In this document: piece after piece, positions 1 through 7,014 of the stretch
Position numbering within the stretch: position 1 is the stretch's first letter
Layout: each line of letters begins with the position of its first letter
NCBI GenBank assembly: GCA_008501835.1
Contig: QQUB01000269.1
Coordinates: forward strand, 1-8,370
Length of the DNA stretch: 8,370 nucleotides
Origin: Bacteroidota bacterium
GTDB taxonomy: Bacteria; Bacteroidota; Bacteroidia; Chitinophagales; Saprospiraceae
Direction of reading: 5' to 3'
Position numbers and translations under genes: made by a program
Notes under the pieces: model-generated
Told to the model about the DNA's origin: nothing
The model's database searches: none
What the model saw: the letters and a program-made list of their open reading frames with translations, nothing else

Positions 1-482
1 TTCTGAGCTAATGATTTAAATTTCTCTTCCAAAAATTCCGGGGGAACAGATTTTACTTTTTTTGCCGGTACCCCGGCATAGATTCCACCGGACTCACATA
101 CCATATTTTCCAAAATTAAAGCACCCGCTGCAATGAGACAATTCTCTTCGATAACGGCATTGTCAAGGATAATTGCTCCCATCCCAATGAGTACATTGTC
201 TTTTACCGTACATCCATGAACCATGGCCCTGTGGCCAATAGAAACATCATTACCGATGGTAGTGGAGAATTTCTCATAGGTCCCGTGAATAACAGCCCCG
301 TCCTGGATATTTACATTGTTTCCAATGCGAATGCTGTTCACATCACCCCTAATGACTGCCTGAAACCATACACTGCAATTATCTCCCATAATTACATCTC
401 CGACAATGGTTGCATTTTCGGTGAGATAACAATCTGTGCCAAATTGAGGAGAGTAACCCCGAACTTTTTTTATGAGTGCCAT
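1..482 (-). CDS. Gamma-carbonic anhydrase-like hexapeptide-repeat protein (PaaY/YrdA/CaiE type), 3' end cut by window
   Basis: The visible 160 codons start at the ATG at 480-482 and stay open to the window edge, so the C-terminus is missing. The protein is a left-handed beta-helix of hexapeptide repeats, with V/I at about every sixth residue from residue 20 to 125. The three metal-binding histidines of the gamma-carbonic anhydrase family are present: H66 (in AVIHG), H84 and H89 (in SIGHRAMVHG). The turn IYAGVPAKKV (134-143) is the usual end of the helix before a C-terminal alpha-helix, so few residues are probably missing. Family members bind Zn or Fe in a trimer. Some hydrate CO2, and PaaY is a thioesterase in phenylacetate catabolism. 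The gene begins 13 bases after the potassium channel stop and is probably the last visible gene of the operon headed by paaE. That context makes a PaaY-like role possible, but generic gamma-CA proteins of this type are common in Bacteroidota, so the substrate is not assigned. Confidence 0.9.
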   Translation of the reverse strand, partial: MALIKKVRGYSPQFGTDCYLTENATIVGDVIMGDNCSVWFQAVIRGDVNSIRIGNNVNIQDGAVIHGTYEKFSTTIGNDVSIGHRAMVHGCTVKDNVLIGMGAIILDNAVIEENCLIAAGALILENMVCESGGIYAGVPAKKVKSVPPEFLEEKFKSLAQ

Positions 483-495
483 GGTTTTGAATAGT

Positions 496-1560
496 TTAGG
501 ATGGGTAGTTGTCTAATAATTCTTTTAATGCTTCAAGTTGTTTGGTACTGCCGAGAACAATAAAGCTCGAATTGGGTTCCAGCTTGGCATCAGGTCCTGG
601 GTTGACAATATAATTATTATTGGGGTTTATATATCCAATAACATTGGCTCCGGTTATGCTGCGGATATTCATCTCCTTGAGCGTCTTATTCTTGCTGCCT
701 TCCGGCATATCTTCATATTTGAGTTCCTCAAAGCTGATGTCTGATTCCATGTCCCTGGTAATAAAACTGAAGAATTCCACAGCACCGGGTTTACTTACAA
801 GGGTTGCCATATAAAAACCACCGATCTGTTCTGGCATAATGACGTGGGTTGCCCCGGCAAGGAGTAGTGTTTTTTGAGATTTTATTTGAGAAGCTCTGCT
901 GATAATGTTGATCGTAGGATTGATGTTTTTTGCAGTAATTACAATGTAAACATTTTCAGAGTCTTCAGGCAAGGCAGATATAATCGCTTCCGCGCGGTCA
1001 ATCCCGGCATTTTTAAGCGTATCATCCAGGGTGGCATCTGCATGGATAAACAGTAAATTGAGTTTATCCTGCCTGATTCCTTCAATGACATCCGGATCAT
1101 CATCAATTATCACGAATGGGATATCATGTTGTAATAAATGGATGGCAATTTCTTTACCATATTTGCCATAACCACAAATGATAACATGGTCTTTTAACTT
1201 GCCAATTTTCCTTTGGATAAGATCGTAATTCATTTTCTTAAATATTTCCCCCTGGATGACATAATAAGTGAAAACAGAAATGAGGTAGGCAAAAATCCCA
1301 ATGTTGAGCATGATCAGAACCGAAGAAAATACCTGTCCGGTAGGGCTAAGTGGCTGGACCTCCGTAAAACCAACGGTAGAAATGGCCAGAATGGTCATGT
1401 AAAAGGCCTCTCTTAAGGTATACCCTTCAATAATGGTATAACCACTAATCCCAAGGATCAATTCTCCAGCCATCAGCACTAAGGCTAATCGGAGGCTTAA
1501 AAAGGAAGAGGTAACCTTGTTGCCCTGATATTCTGAAGGATTGGAAAATTTGCTATTCAT
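496..1560 (-). CDS. Two-TM potassium channel with cytosolic RCK (TrkA-N/TrkA-C) domains
   Basis: This 354-residue protein is an MthK-like ligand-gated K+ channel subunit of the inner membrane. TM1 lies at about residues 21-44, a pore helix and filter at 50-67, and TM2 at about 77-100. The filter reads TVGFTE (62-67) where the canonical form is TVGYGD. A Rossmann-type RCK-N domain follows, with the dinucleotide motif GYGKYG (130-135) and acidic residues at the end of the second strand (D153-D155). An RCK-C (TrkA-C) domain spans about 268-350. Such channels assemble as tetramers with an octameric RCK gating ring that binds nucleotides, Ca2+ or other ligands. The ATG at 1558-1560 is chosen because the sequence after it begins a normal short N-terminus. 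The frame also extends 8 codons upstream to a TTG at 1582-1584. The gene follows the TetR gene by 32 bases and precedes the gamma-CA gene by 13, so cotranscription is likely. The ligand and physiological role are not visible in the sequence. Confidence 0.93.
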   Translation of the reverse strand: MNSKFSNPSEYQGNKVTSSFLSLRLALVLMAGELILGISGYTIIEGYTLREAFYMTILAISTVGFTEVQPLSPTGQVFSSVLIMLNIGIFAYLISVFTYYVIQGEIFKKMNYDLIQRKIGKLKDHVIICGYGKYGKEIAIHLLQHDIPFVIIDDDPDVIEGIRQDKLNLLFIHADATLDDTLKNAGIDRAEAIISALPEDSENVYIVITAKNINPTINIISRASQIKSQKTLLLAGATHVIMPEQIGGFYMATLVSKPGAVEFFSFITRDMESDISFEELKYEDMPEGSKNKTLKEMNIRSITGANVIGYINPNNNYIVNPGPDAKLEPNSSFIVLGSTKQLEALKELLDNYPS

Positions 1561-1592
1561 TGTTTCATTTAATGCTTGACGCAAAAATAAAA

Positions 1593-2162
1593 TTATTTTG
1601 CTATGCCGGACATTAAAATGTTGATTATACTGTCTTCAAGTTCTGAAGAAGTTAATACTCTGTCGGGCCTATACCAGTCATAAAGCCACCTTACTGAGGA
1701 TAGAATAGTATAAAGGATTATTGTCGGATCGCCATTCCGGATCTGATGATTATCCATACCTTGTTGAATAATGTCTCTGAATCTGTTTTCGTATTCCTTT
1801 CGAATAGTTTTAAAGGTGGAAAGGTGGGGTTCGCTGAGATGTCTCCATTCATCATTGAAGGCAGTAATGGACGTAACATCCGTCATTGCGGTTTGAATAT
1901 GTAATTGAATTAGATGCCGGATTTTTTCACTATAGGAAATGTCCTTTTTTTCCACCTCCTCCAAAGCTTCCAGAAAACGCTGGGACGTTTCGAAACAGAT
2001 ATCTTTTAAAATTTCCTCTTTCCCGGATATATGATTGTATAGACTTGAGGCCTTTAAATGCACAGCTTCGGCCAGGTCTCTCATGGAGGTGGCGGCATAA
2101 CCACGATCGCGAAATAATTTCGCTGCGGCTATCTGGATCACCTTTTTTTTGGATCTGTTCAT
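1593..2162 (-). CDS. TetR/AcrR-family transcriptional regulator, likely PaaR-like repressor of its own operon
   Basis: The protein has 189 residues from the ATG at 2160-2162. The N-terminal TetR helix-turn-helix is at about residues 5-52, with the typical signature GYAATSMRDLAEAVHLKAS and LYNHISGKEEIL. The rest is an all-helical ligand-binding and dimerisation domain, including NDEWRHLSEP (103-112) and SVRWLYDWY (156-164). The frame extends 7 codons further to a TTG whose bases overlap the paaE stop (TTGA at 2180-2183). That start would give a coupled translation start and cannot be excluded. The gene follows paaE directly. Known TetR-type PaaR proteins repress phenylacetate genes and release DNA on binding phenylacetyl-CoA. 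The position next to paaE, and the 20-base palindrome in the paaE promoter, support the same role here with autoregulation. The ligand is an inference. Confidence 0.9.
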   Translation of the reverse strand: MNRSKKKVIQIAAAKLFRDRGYAATSMRDLAEAVHLKASSLYNHISGKEEILKDICFETSQRFLEALEEVEKKDISYSEKIRHLIQLHIQTAMTDVTSITAFNDEWRHLSEPHLSTFKTIRKEYENRFRDIIQQGMDNHQIRNGDPTIILYTILSSVRWLYDWYRPDRVLTSSELEDSIINILMSGIAK

Positions 2163-2179
2163 GGATCTTAATTTAGTGA

Positions 2180-3253
2180 TCAAGCATCGAAATCAACAGA
2201 GATCTTTTTGGTCCTAGGTCTTGCCTGACAGGTCAGGATGTAGCCAGCTTCCACTTCATCCTCCTCCAGAGCATAGTTCACATCCATGACGATTTCACCC
2301 TCAGTAAGTTTTGCCCGACAAGTACAACAAACACCTCCCTTACAGGAAAATGGCAAATCATGCCCGGCTTCATTGGCCAGGTCCAGAATGGTACCACTGT
2401 TGGAAGGTGATTGAATAGTGAAAGAATCATTATCGATTTTAATATCGAGTGAAACTGCAAATTGTTCCTCATCGGTTGAAGGCCTGGCAGCCTCCTGGGA
2501 GGTTTTTTGATCCGGAGCTGTAAATAATTCAAAATGAACCTTATCGGCTGATACCTTAAATGCTTCGAGACATTCTCTAACCTCTTCAATCATTCCCATC
2601 GGTCCGCACAGGAAGTAAGCATCCACATCTTCCGGGTTAATAAGCTTTTCACAAAATGTATTACATTTTTCTTTATTAATTCGCCCAAAGAAGAGGTCAC
2701 TTCCTGGGTTCTCTTTAGACAAAATATGAAAAACGCTGAACCTGTTGAGATATTGATTTTTTAAAAATGCCAATTGTTCATTGAAAATAATGGACTGTTG
2801 GTTCTTGTTCCCATAAAACAGCGTAAACTGGCTTTCAGGATCAGTTTCTAAAGCGGATTTAATAATGGAAATGATAGGAGTAATACCACTGCCGGCTGCA
2901 AAAGCCACGTAATTCCCTTTTTGCTCCACATCTTTATCGAAACCAAAATTTCCCGAAGGAGACATAACCTCCAGCGTATCTCCTTTTTTGAGCTTTTGAT
3001 TTGCAAAAGTCGAAAACAAACCACCTTCGATTTGTTTAATGGCCACCCTTAATTCTTTATCAGATGGGCTGGTACAAATGGAGTAGGACCTTCTGACTTC
3101 TTCACCTTTGATTTCAGATTTTAGTACCAGGTGTTGGCCCGGGTTGAAGTGAAATTCATCTGTTAAGTTGTCCGGCACATTAAATGCAACGGAAACACAG
3201 TCTTTGGTTTCCTTTTGTATATCCTTGATACTGAGAGAATGAAATCTGTTCAT
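2180..3253 (-). CDS. paaE: Phenylacetyl-CoA epoxidase reductase subunit (PaaE), FAD/NAD(P)H and 2Fe-2S
   Basis: The 357-residue protein has the usual PaaE length and domain order. An FAD-binding beta-barrel comes first, with RSYS at 55-58. The NAD(P)-binding domain has GSGITP (121-126) and CGPMGM (216-221). A linker at about 245-265 leads to a C-terminal plant-type ferredoxin domain, whose 2Fe-2S ligands C304, C309, C312 and C342 follow the Cx4CxxCx29C spacing. The stretch MDVNYALEEDEVEAGYILTC is very typical of PaaE. PaaE passes electrons from NADPH to the di-iron PaaABC(D) epoxidase, which makes the ring epoxide of phenylacetyl-CoA. The frame is open for 37 more codons upstream, but that stretch contains the promoter and palindrome at 3279-3310, so the ATG at 3251-3253 is chosen. 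The gene heads an operon with the TetR regulator. The oxygenase genes paaABCD are not in the window. A related reductase for another ring hydroxylase is possible but less likely. Confidence 0.92.
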   Translation of the reverse strand: MNRFHSLSIKDIQKETKDCVSVAFNVPDNLTDEFHFNPGQHLVLKSEIKGEEVRRSYSICTSPSDKELRVAIKQIEGGLFSTFANQKLKKGDTLEVMSPSGNFGFDKDVEQKGNYVAFAAGSGITPIISIIKSALETDPESQFTLFYGNKNQQSIIFNEQLAFLKNQYLNRFSVFHILSKENPGSDLFFGRINKEKCNTFCEKLINPEDVDAYFLCGPMGMIEEVRECLEAFKVSADKVHFELFTAPDQKTSQEAARPSTDEEQFAVSLDIKIDNDSFTIQSPSNSGTILDLANEAGHDLPFSCKGGVCCTCRAKLTEGEIVMDVNYALEEDEVEAGYILTCQARPRTKKISVDFDA

Positions 3254-3278
3254 ATGCAATTGCGGTTCTGTTATGTTG

Positions 3279-3310
3279 CAAAAATACGAATGAACGTTCG
3301 TTTGTCCAAA
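3279..3310 (-). promoter_or_regulatory. Bacteroidota-type promoter of the paaE operon
   Basis: On the minus strand a TTTG (-33 element, 3307-3310) is followed after exactly 20 bases by TATTTTTG (3279-3286). This is a full match to the TAnnTTTG -7 element of Bacteroidota. Transcription should start a few bases below 3279, giving a leader of about 20 bases before the paaE ATG at 3253. The promoter lies in the 91-base gap after the signalling gene ending at 3345, which explains how paaE can be controlled separately. Confidence 0.75.
3286..3305. promoter_or_regulatory. Imperfect 20-base palindrome, probable TetR-family operator
   Basis: The sequence ACGAATGAACGTTCGTTTGT is symmetric around 3295/3296 with 8 of 10 base pairs matching. 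The core GAACGTTC is perfect. It fills the spacer between the -33 and -7 elements of the paaE promoter, so a bound dimer would block RNA polymerase. TetR-family regulators of acyl- and phenylacetyl-CoA metabolism use palindromes of similar length. The likely binder is the TetR protein encoded two genes into the same transcript. Binding itself is inferred. Confidence 0.7.
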
Positions 3311-3344
3311 GAATGGCGATAAAAAGCCGGTCGATAGGGTTATT

Positions 3345-5273
3345 CTAATTGGAAAGCAACTCAAGAATCTGTTGGAAAAGATTCTCGTTGGTGAATGGTT
3401 TTTTCAGATAGGCATTCATACCAGCTTCAATACACATTTTTTGTTCCTGATTAGAAGGGTAGGAACTAATTCCAAGAATAGGAATCTGATGCTGGGTCCG
3501 GACCTTTTTCACAATTTCAATGCCTCCCGGATCAGGCAAGTCGACATTTAAAAGCAACAAGTCGTAATATTCACTTTTTAGCTCCTGGAGGATTTCATTG
3601 CTGGTCTTAACGACCTCAACGTTGACTTTATCAGACCAGGCCATAAGTGTTTTCTTCATCACTATCTGGTTCATGACATGATCTTCTGCTAACAGAAAAT
3701 TTACAGAGGCTACAATTTGATCCTGCAAAACCTTCTTTTCGGTTTTTTTAATTGGAAGGCGGAAAGTTAACCGGCTAATCTCTCCTTCTTCGTAGTCTAA
3801 TTCTCCCTTGAGTTGCTTTATGCTAAAGGCATTATTGACGAGGTCCAAAGGATGAATGCTAAACAGGTTTTTCAGATTTTCAATTTGGAATATATTTTCT
3901 CCCTCTGTTAATTCCCTTATTTCCTCGATTTGATGAAATTGACCCCTAAAGGCAAAAATGAATTCCAGAGTTGCGGTGGTTTTACCGTCTTCCAATAAAT
4001 TAACATGAATATTTACGTCATCGGTATTTTTTTTGCTCTCCAATATACTGAGCAGGAGATTGAAAAAAGTGAGTCTCATATTCTGGAAAGACCCGGAGAA
4101 ATTACCTGTGAGTTTGTCACTGAAATGGAAATTAATGATGGTTCTGCCAAGGTGTTTTTGTAGAATGAAAGGTTCCTGAATATCTGCAAGGAATTTTTCC
4201 ATGTTGAACTCTGTATCCCTTGGGTGTAACTTTTGTTCTAGCATGGGCAGCAAGCTTTGAAAATTCCCGGTAACCTTGGTATAATTTCCGAGCGAGATGG
4301 CCATTTTTGAAAGTGTATTTCTTTGACTTTCAGATAGATCTGAATCTAATAAATCATACAGATTATTTGAAAGGGAAATAAGGTGTTCGAAAAAATCAAA
4401 GTCTTTTGGAATAGCAGCAGAATATTCCACCTTTATTTCCGGGTGAAGGGGACTGGCATCCCTGGAGGCCTCTGGTAATCCGGGAAAGTTATCAGTGACG
4501 TCCTGAAGATTTCCAAAAAGAATGATGGTGTTGGTAGTTTCATCGTATTTTACCTGAACACGGATGTTGAGCATTTTTACCTGGCGGCCATGAACCAGGA
4601 TCCGGTGATTTATTTTCGTCAACTCTCCTGTTTTAATGGCATTTTCAAAAAAGGATTCCACCTTCTCTTTATCCTCAATATGGACGTATCTCAGGTAATC
4701 GGAGAGGGTAGGGTTAAAGCTTTGGTGAGGAAAGCCAAAAATCTCGAACATTTCGTCTGACCATTTCATTTCGTTAGTGACGATGTTCATTTCCCAATTG
4801 GTATACCTGCCGATTTTTTGTGCCTCCCGGTATCTTTTTTCCTTTATGGTTAGTATTTGGTTTTTCTCTTTGAGCTTGGCCTGGCTTTTAAATCGCTGAA
4901 TGGAATATTTAATTGCGTTGATGAGTCTGGCTTCATTAAATTCACCTTTTACCAGAAAATCCTGTGCCCCTGCGGATACTGACCTGATACCAACAGCCTC
5001 ATTTCTATTACCTGTCAGCACAATTACCGGAATGTCCTCAACTTTATCCAGATAACTGGTTAAGGTGTTAAAACCGGCAGTATCATCGAGAGAAAGGTCC
5101 AGCAACACAAGATCAACAGGTTTTTCTTCGATCAGTTCGATGCCACCAATCAGAGATGCAGAATGGAAAAGCCTGTACTTAAAAGAGGCCTCTTTTAGAT
5201 ACTCTTTTATGAGTTCGACATAGTTTTGATCATCCTCAATAATAAGTATATTATTTACTGATAATTGTTTCAT
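3345..5273 (-). CDS. REC-PAS-degenerate histidine kinase-REC signalling protein
   Basis: The protein has 642 residues and no membrane segment or signal peptide. The N-terminal receiver (about 7-125) looks functional: acidic pair D14/D15, phospho-acceptor D59, T87 and K109. A helical linker (126-150) and a PAS domain (about 150-262) follow. Residues 290-510 have the length and end of a histidine kinase core. The DHp-like part has H297 but no H-E/D-x-x-T/N-P motif. RLTFFNLLLSIL (400-411) sits where the N box should be and keeps only its first Asn (N405). FAFRGQF (440-446) replaces the DxGxG box. HPLDLV (474-479) replaces GTGLGL. The kinase-like end KGELDYEEGE...LTFRLPI is retained. The C-terminal receiver (about 524-640) keeps E530/D531, S603 and K625 but has N576 (codon AAT at 3546-3548) in place of the phospho-Asp. 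The protein is therefore probably a scaffold or sensor that receives phosphate on D59 or a signal through PAS, and not an active kinase. It follows the single-receiver gene by 75 bases on the same strand. The target is unknown. Confidence 0.9.
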   Translation of the reverse strand: MKQLSVNNILIIEDDQNYVELIKEYLKEASFKYRLFHSASLIGGIELIEEKPVDLVLLDLSLDDTAGFNTLTSYLDKVEDIPVIVLTGNRNEAVGIRSVSAGAQDFLVKGEFNEARLINAIKYSIQRFKSQAKLKEKNQILTIKEKRYREAQKIGRYTNWEMNIVTNEMKWSDEMFEIFGFPHQSFNPTLSDYLRYVHIEDKEKVESFFENAIKTGELTKINHRILVHGRQVKMLNIRVQVKYDETTNTIILFGNLQDVTDNFPGLPEASRDASPLHPEIKVEYSAAIPKDFDFFEHLISLSNNLYDLLDSDLSESQRNTLSKMAISLGNYTKVTGNFQSLLPMLEQKLHPRDTEFNMEKFLADIQEPFILQKHLGRTIINFHFSDKLTGNFSGSFQNMRLTFFNLLLSILESKKNTDDVNIHVNLLEDGKTTATLEFIFAFRGQFHQIEEIRELTEGENIFQIENLKNLFSIHPLDLVNNAFSIKQLKGELDYEEGEISRLTFRLPIKKTEKKVLQDQIVASVNFLLAEDHVMNQIVMKKTLMAWSDKVNVEVVKTSNEILQELKSEYYDLLLLNVDLPDPGGIEIVKKVRTQHQIPILGISSYPSNQEQKMCIEAGMNAYLKKPFTNENLFQQILELLSN

Positions 5274-5348
5274 GTTTGTTCGAATAAAATGGTTTTCCTG
5301 TGTTGGTAAATCTGTTTCTCCGGAGGGGGAGCTGTTCTCGAAATCAAA

Positions 5349-5789
5349 TTAAACGGTTGTTGGTAAAATTACTGTATCCAGCCAAAAAGTCTCAATTTGT
5401 TTAATGATGGAAAAAAAACTTTCGTAATCAACCGGTTTTGTTATAAAGCAATTGGCATATAATTTATAACAATTAATCACATCTTTGTGTGCATTGGAAG
5501 TCGTGAGTATTATTATGGGAATATGTTTTAGATTATCGTCCAGTTTGACTTTTTTTAATACATCCCTTCCATCCCACTTTGGAAGGTTCAAATCCAGTAA
5601 GATAAGATCTGGTTCCGGTTTATTATCATAGGGTGGTTCATTTTTGAGATATTTATAGGCTTCGACTCCATCTGAAACCACCTCCAGGTTTGTTTTCTTA
5701 TTACTTTGTTTAAATGCCTCCTTGGTCAACCAAATGTCACCAGAGTTGTCTTCAATGAGTAAAATATTGGCTTGTCTTTTGTGTACCAT
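5349..5789 (-). CDS. Single-domain response regulator, Rcp1-like
   Basis: The 146-residue protein is a receiver domain and nothing else, with no DNA-binding or enzymatic output. Key residues are all present: E13/D14, phospho-acceptor D66 (in LILLDLNLPKWDG), T96 and K118 followed by P119. The motif NLPKWDGRDVLKKVK is typical of the Rcp1 group, which takes phosphate from phytochrome-like and hybrid kinases. The ATG at 5787-5789 is the only reasonable start, with ANILLIEDN beginning a few residues later. It is the first gene of a probable two-gene unit with the degenerate hybrid protein 75 bases downstream. No histidine kinase with intact motifs lies in the window, so its phosphate donor must be encoded elsewhere. 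No clear TAnnTTTG box for this gene was found in the divergent gap 5790-5914. Confidence 0.93.
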   Translation of the reverse strand: MVHKRQANILLIEDNSGDIWLTKEAFKQSNKKTNLEVVSDGVEAYKYLKNEPPYDNKPEPDLILLDLNLPKWDGRDVLKKVKLDDNLKHIPIIILTTSNAHKDVINCYKLYANCFITKPVDYESFFSIIKQIETFWLDTVILPTTV

Positions 5790-5838
5790 TTTTGGTTTTA
5801 CTTGTGGCCGGTGTGCAATGTTTCATTTTCTAACTGAC

Positions 5839-5855
5839 AAAATAATCATTATTTT
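5839..5855. repeat. Perfect AT-rich palindrome in the divergent gap
   Basis: AAAATAATCATTATTTT has two 8-base arms around a central C and is perfectly symmetric. It lies between the divergent response-regulator and polyprenyl-synthase genes, just upstream of the -33 position of the latter. It could be an operator for either gene. The sequence is highly AT-rich, so chance symmetry is also possible. Confidence 0.45.
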
Positions 5856-5863
5856 ACGAACTT

Positions 5864-5895
5864 TTTAGGGGGTATGGTTTTCTTTGTTAGATTTG
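5864..5895 (+). promoter_or_regulatory. Bacteroidota-type promoter of the polyprenyl synthase gene
   Basis: TAGATTTG (5888-5895) fully matches the TAnnTTTG -7 element. Exactly 20 bases upstream lies TTTA (5864-5867), one base off the TTTG -33 element. The start codon is at 5915, so the leader would be only about 10 to 15 bases. Confidence 0.55.
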
Positions 5896-5914
5896 TTAAA
5901 AATAATTACTTTCA

Positions 5915-6892
5915 ATGCAGCTCATTCAGCGATTTTATCCTGTAATAATGGATTACCTGGAACAAAATTCCTTTGTCAGAGAACCAAAGGGATTATACGA
6001 ACCCGTGGATTATATCATGCAATTAGGGGGGAAACGACTCCGGCCAATTCTTGCTCTTGCAGCCTGCGATTTATTTGGAACGGATTATAAAAAAGCACTT
6101 CCAGCTGCACTGGCCGTTGAGGTATTCCACAATTTCAGCCTGGTCCACGATGATATCATGGATGATGCGACATTGCGTCGTGGGAAACCTACTGTTCATG
6201 AAAAATATGATACCAATACGGCAATTCTTTCCGGGGATGTCATGCTCATATTGGCTTATAAATCATTGTGTGAAACTGCTGATAAATCCTTAACTCCAAG
6301 GTTGATTGATATTTTTAATGAAACTGCGGAACTGGTGTGTGAAGGGCAGCAATACGATATGGAGTTTGAAACTTCAGATGAAATCACCATTGCCCAGTAT
6401 TTGAAAATGATTGAGTTGAAAACAGCAGCCTTATTGAGAGGAAGCTTGCAAATGGGAGCTGTTATCGGTGGAGTTGAGGAGGATGATTTCTACCATATTT
6501 CTGAATATGGCAGGAAAGTGGGCATAGCTTTTCAGTTGCAGGATGATTTTTTGGATACTTTCGGAGATAACCAGAAAGTTGGTAAGAAACGAGGAGGAGA
6601 CATCCTTCAGAATAAAAAGACCTGGATGATACTCAAAGCCTATGAAGTTGCTGATCCCGAAAGGAAAAATGCTTTGAAAACATGGATGAAAGACAAGACC
6701 GGAGATGAAGATCAAAAGATTGAAGCAGTTACTAAAATCCTGGAGGATCTCAACATTCCGGATATGACGGTAGCTTTGATGAAAAAATACAGGGACGAGG
6801 CATTGGATCATTTAACGAAACTGACAGGTGCTAAAGCAGCAGTATCTGGTCTGGAAGAATTAGCCAATTTGATTATTGTCAGAGATTATTAA
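5915..6892 (+). CDS. Polyprenyl diphosphate synthase, short-chain (E)-type (probably GGPP or FPP synthase)
   Basis: The 325-residue protein condenses isopentenyl diphosphate with an allylic diphosphate in the cytosol. All family motifs are present: GGKRLRP (38-44), the first Asp-rich motif DDIMD (79-83) followed by LRRG (87-90), K169-T170, the second Asp-rich motif FQLQDDFLD (206-214), and GGDILQNKKT (227-236). The first motif has two residues between the Asp groups, unlike the four-residue form of E. coli IspA. The fifth residue before it is F74. An aromatic here usually stops chain growth at C15-C20, while long-chain quinone synthases have a small residue. A product such as GGPP for carotenoids is therefore more likely than a menaquinone side chain, but this is inferred. 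The ATG at 5915 is the first start in frame and follows a consensus-like promoter. It is divergent from the response-regulator gene, and the next gene begins 122 bases downstream. Confidence 0.93.
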   Translation: MQLIQRFYPVIMDYLEQNSFVREPKGLYEPVDYIMQLGGKRLRPILALAACDLFGTDYKKALPAALAVEVFHNFSLVHDDIMDDATLRRGKPTVHEKYDTNTAILSGDVMLILAYKSLCETADKSLTPRLIDIFNETAELVCEGQQYDMEFETSDEITIAQYLKMIELKTAALLRGSLQMGAVIGGVEEDDFYHISEYGRKVGIAFQLQDDFLDTFGDNQKVGKKRGGDILQNKKTWMILKAYEVADPERKNALKTWMKDKTGDEDQKIEAVTKILEDLNIPDMTVALMKKYRDEALDHLTKLTGAKAAVSGLEELANLIIVRDY

Positions 6893-7014
6893 AAATATTT
6901 TTTTTGCTAATGCGTTTATTAATTTTAGGGCATTTTTGACTTGAATAGTCCATTTACCCCGGTGGCTACTAAAATCCCAAAAACCTGTTAAGCTTAATTT
7001 TTTAAGAAAAACCC

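Noticed and set aside
216..494. Plus-strand open frame over the gamma-CA gene, and similar antisense frames inside the other genes
   Set aside because: They lie opposite genes with clear family motifs and show no recognisable protein features.
1231..1233. Internal ATG in the channel gene (M110) between TM2 and the RCK domain, like the internal start that gives a free RCK subunit in MthK
   Set aside because: The purine-rich AGGGGG upstream is about 15 bases away, too far for a convincing ribosome site, and Bacteroidota rarely rely on one.
3254..3364. Upstream 37-codon extension of paaE in the same frame
   Set aside because: It contains the full promoter and palindrome, overlaps the end of the signalling gene, and adds residues that precede the normal PaaE N-terminus.
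5274..5348. Possible separate promoter for the degenerate hybrid gene
   Set aside because: No TAnnTTTG element with a suitable -33 partner was found. Cotranscription with the upstream response regulator is simpler.
6988..7006. TTAAGCTTAA palindrome and CTTAA/TTAAG short stem before the WG-repeat gene
   Set aside because: Very AT-rich, with a five-base stem only. Not supportable as a terminator or operator.
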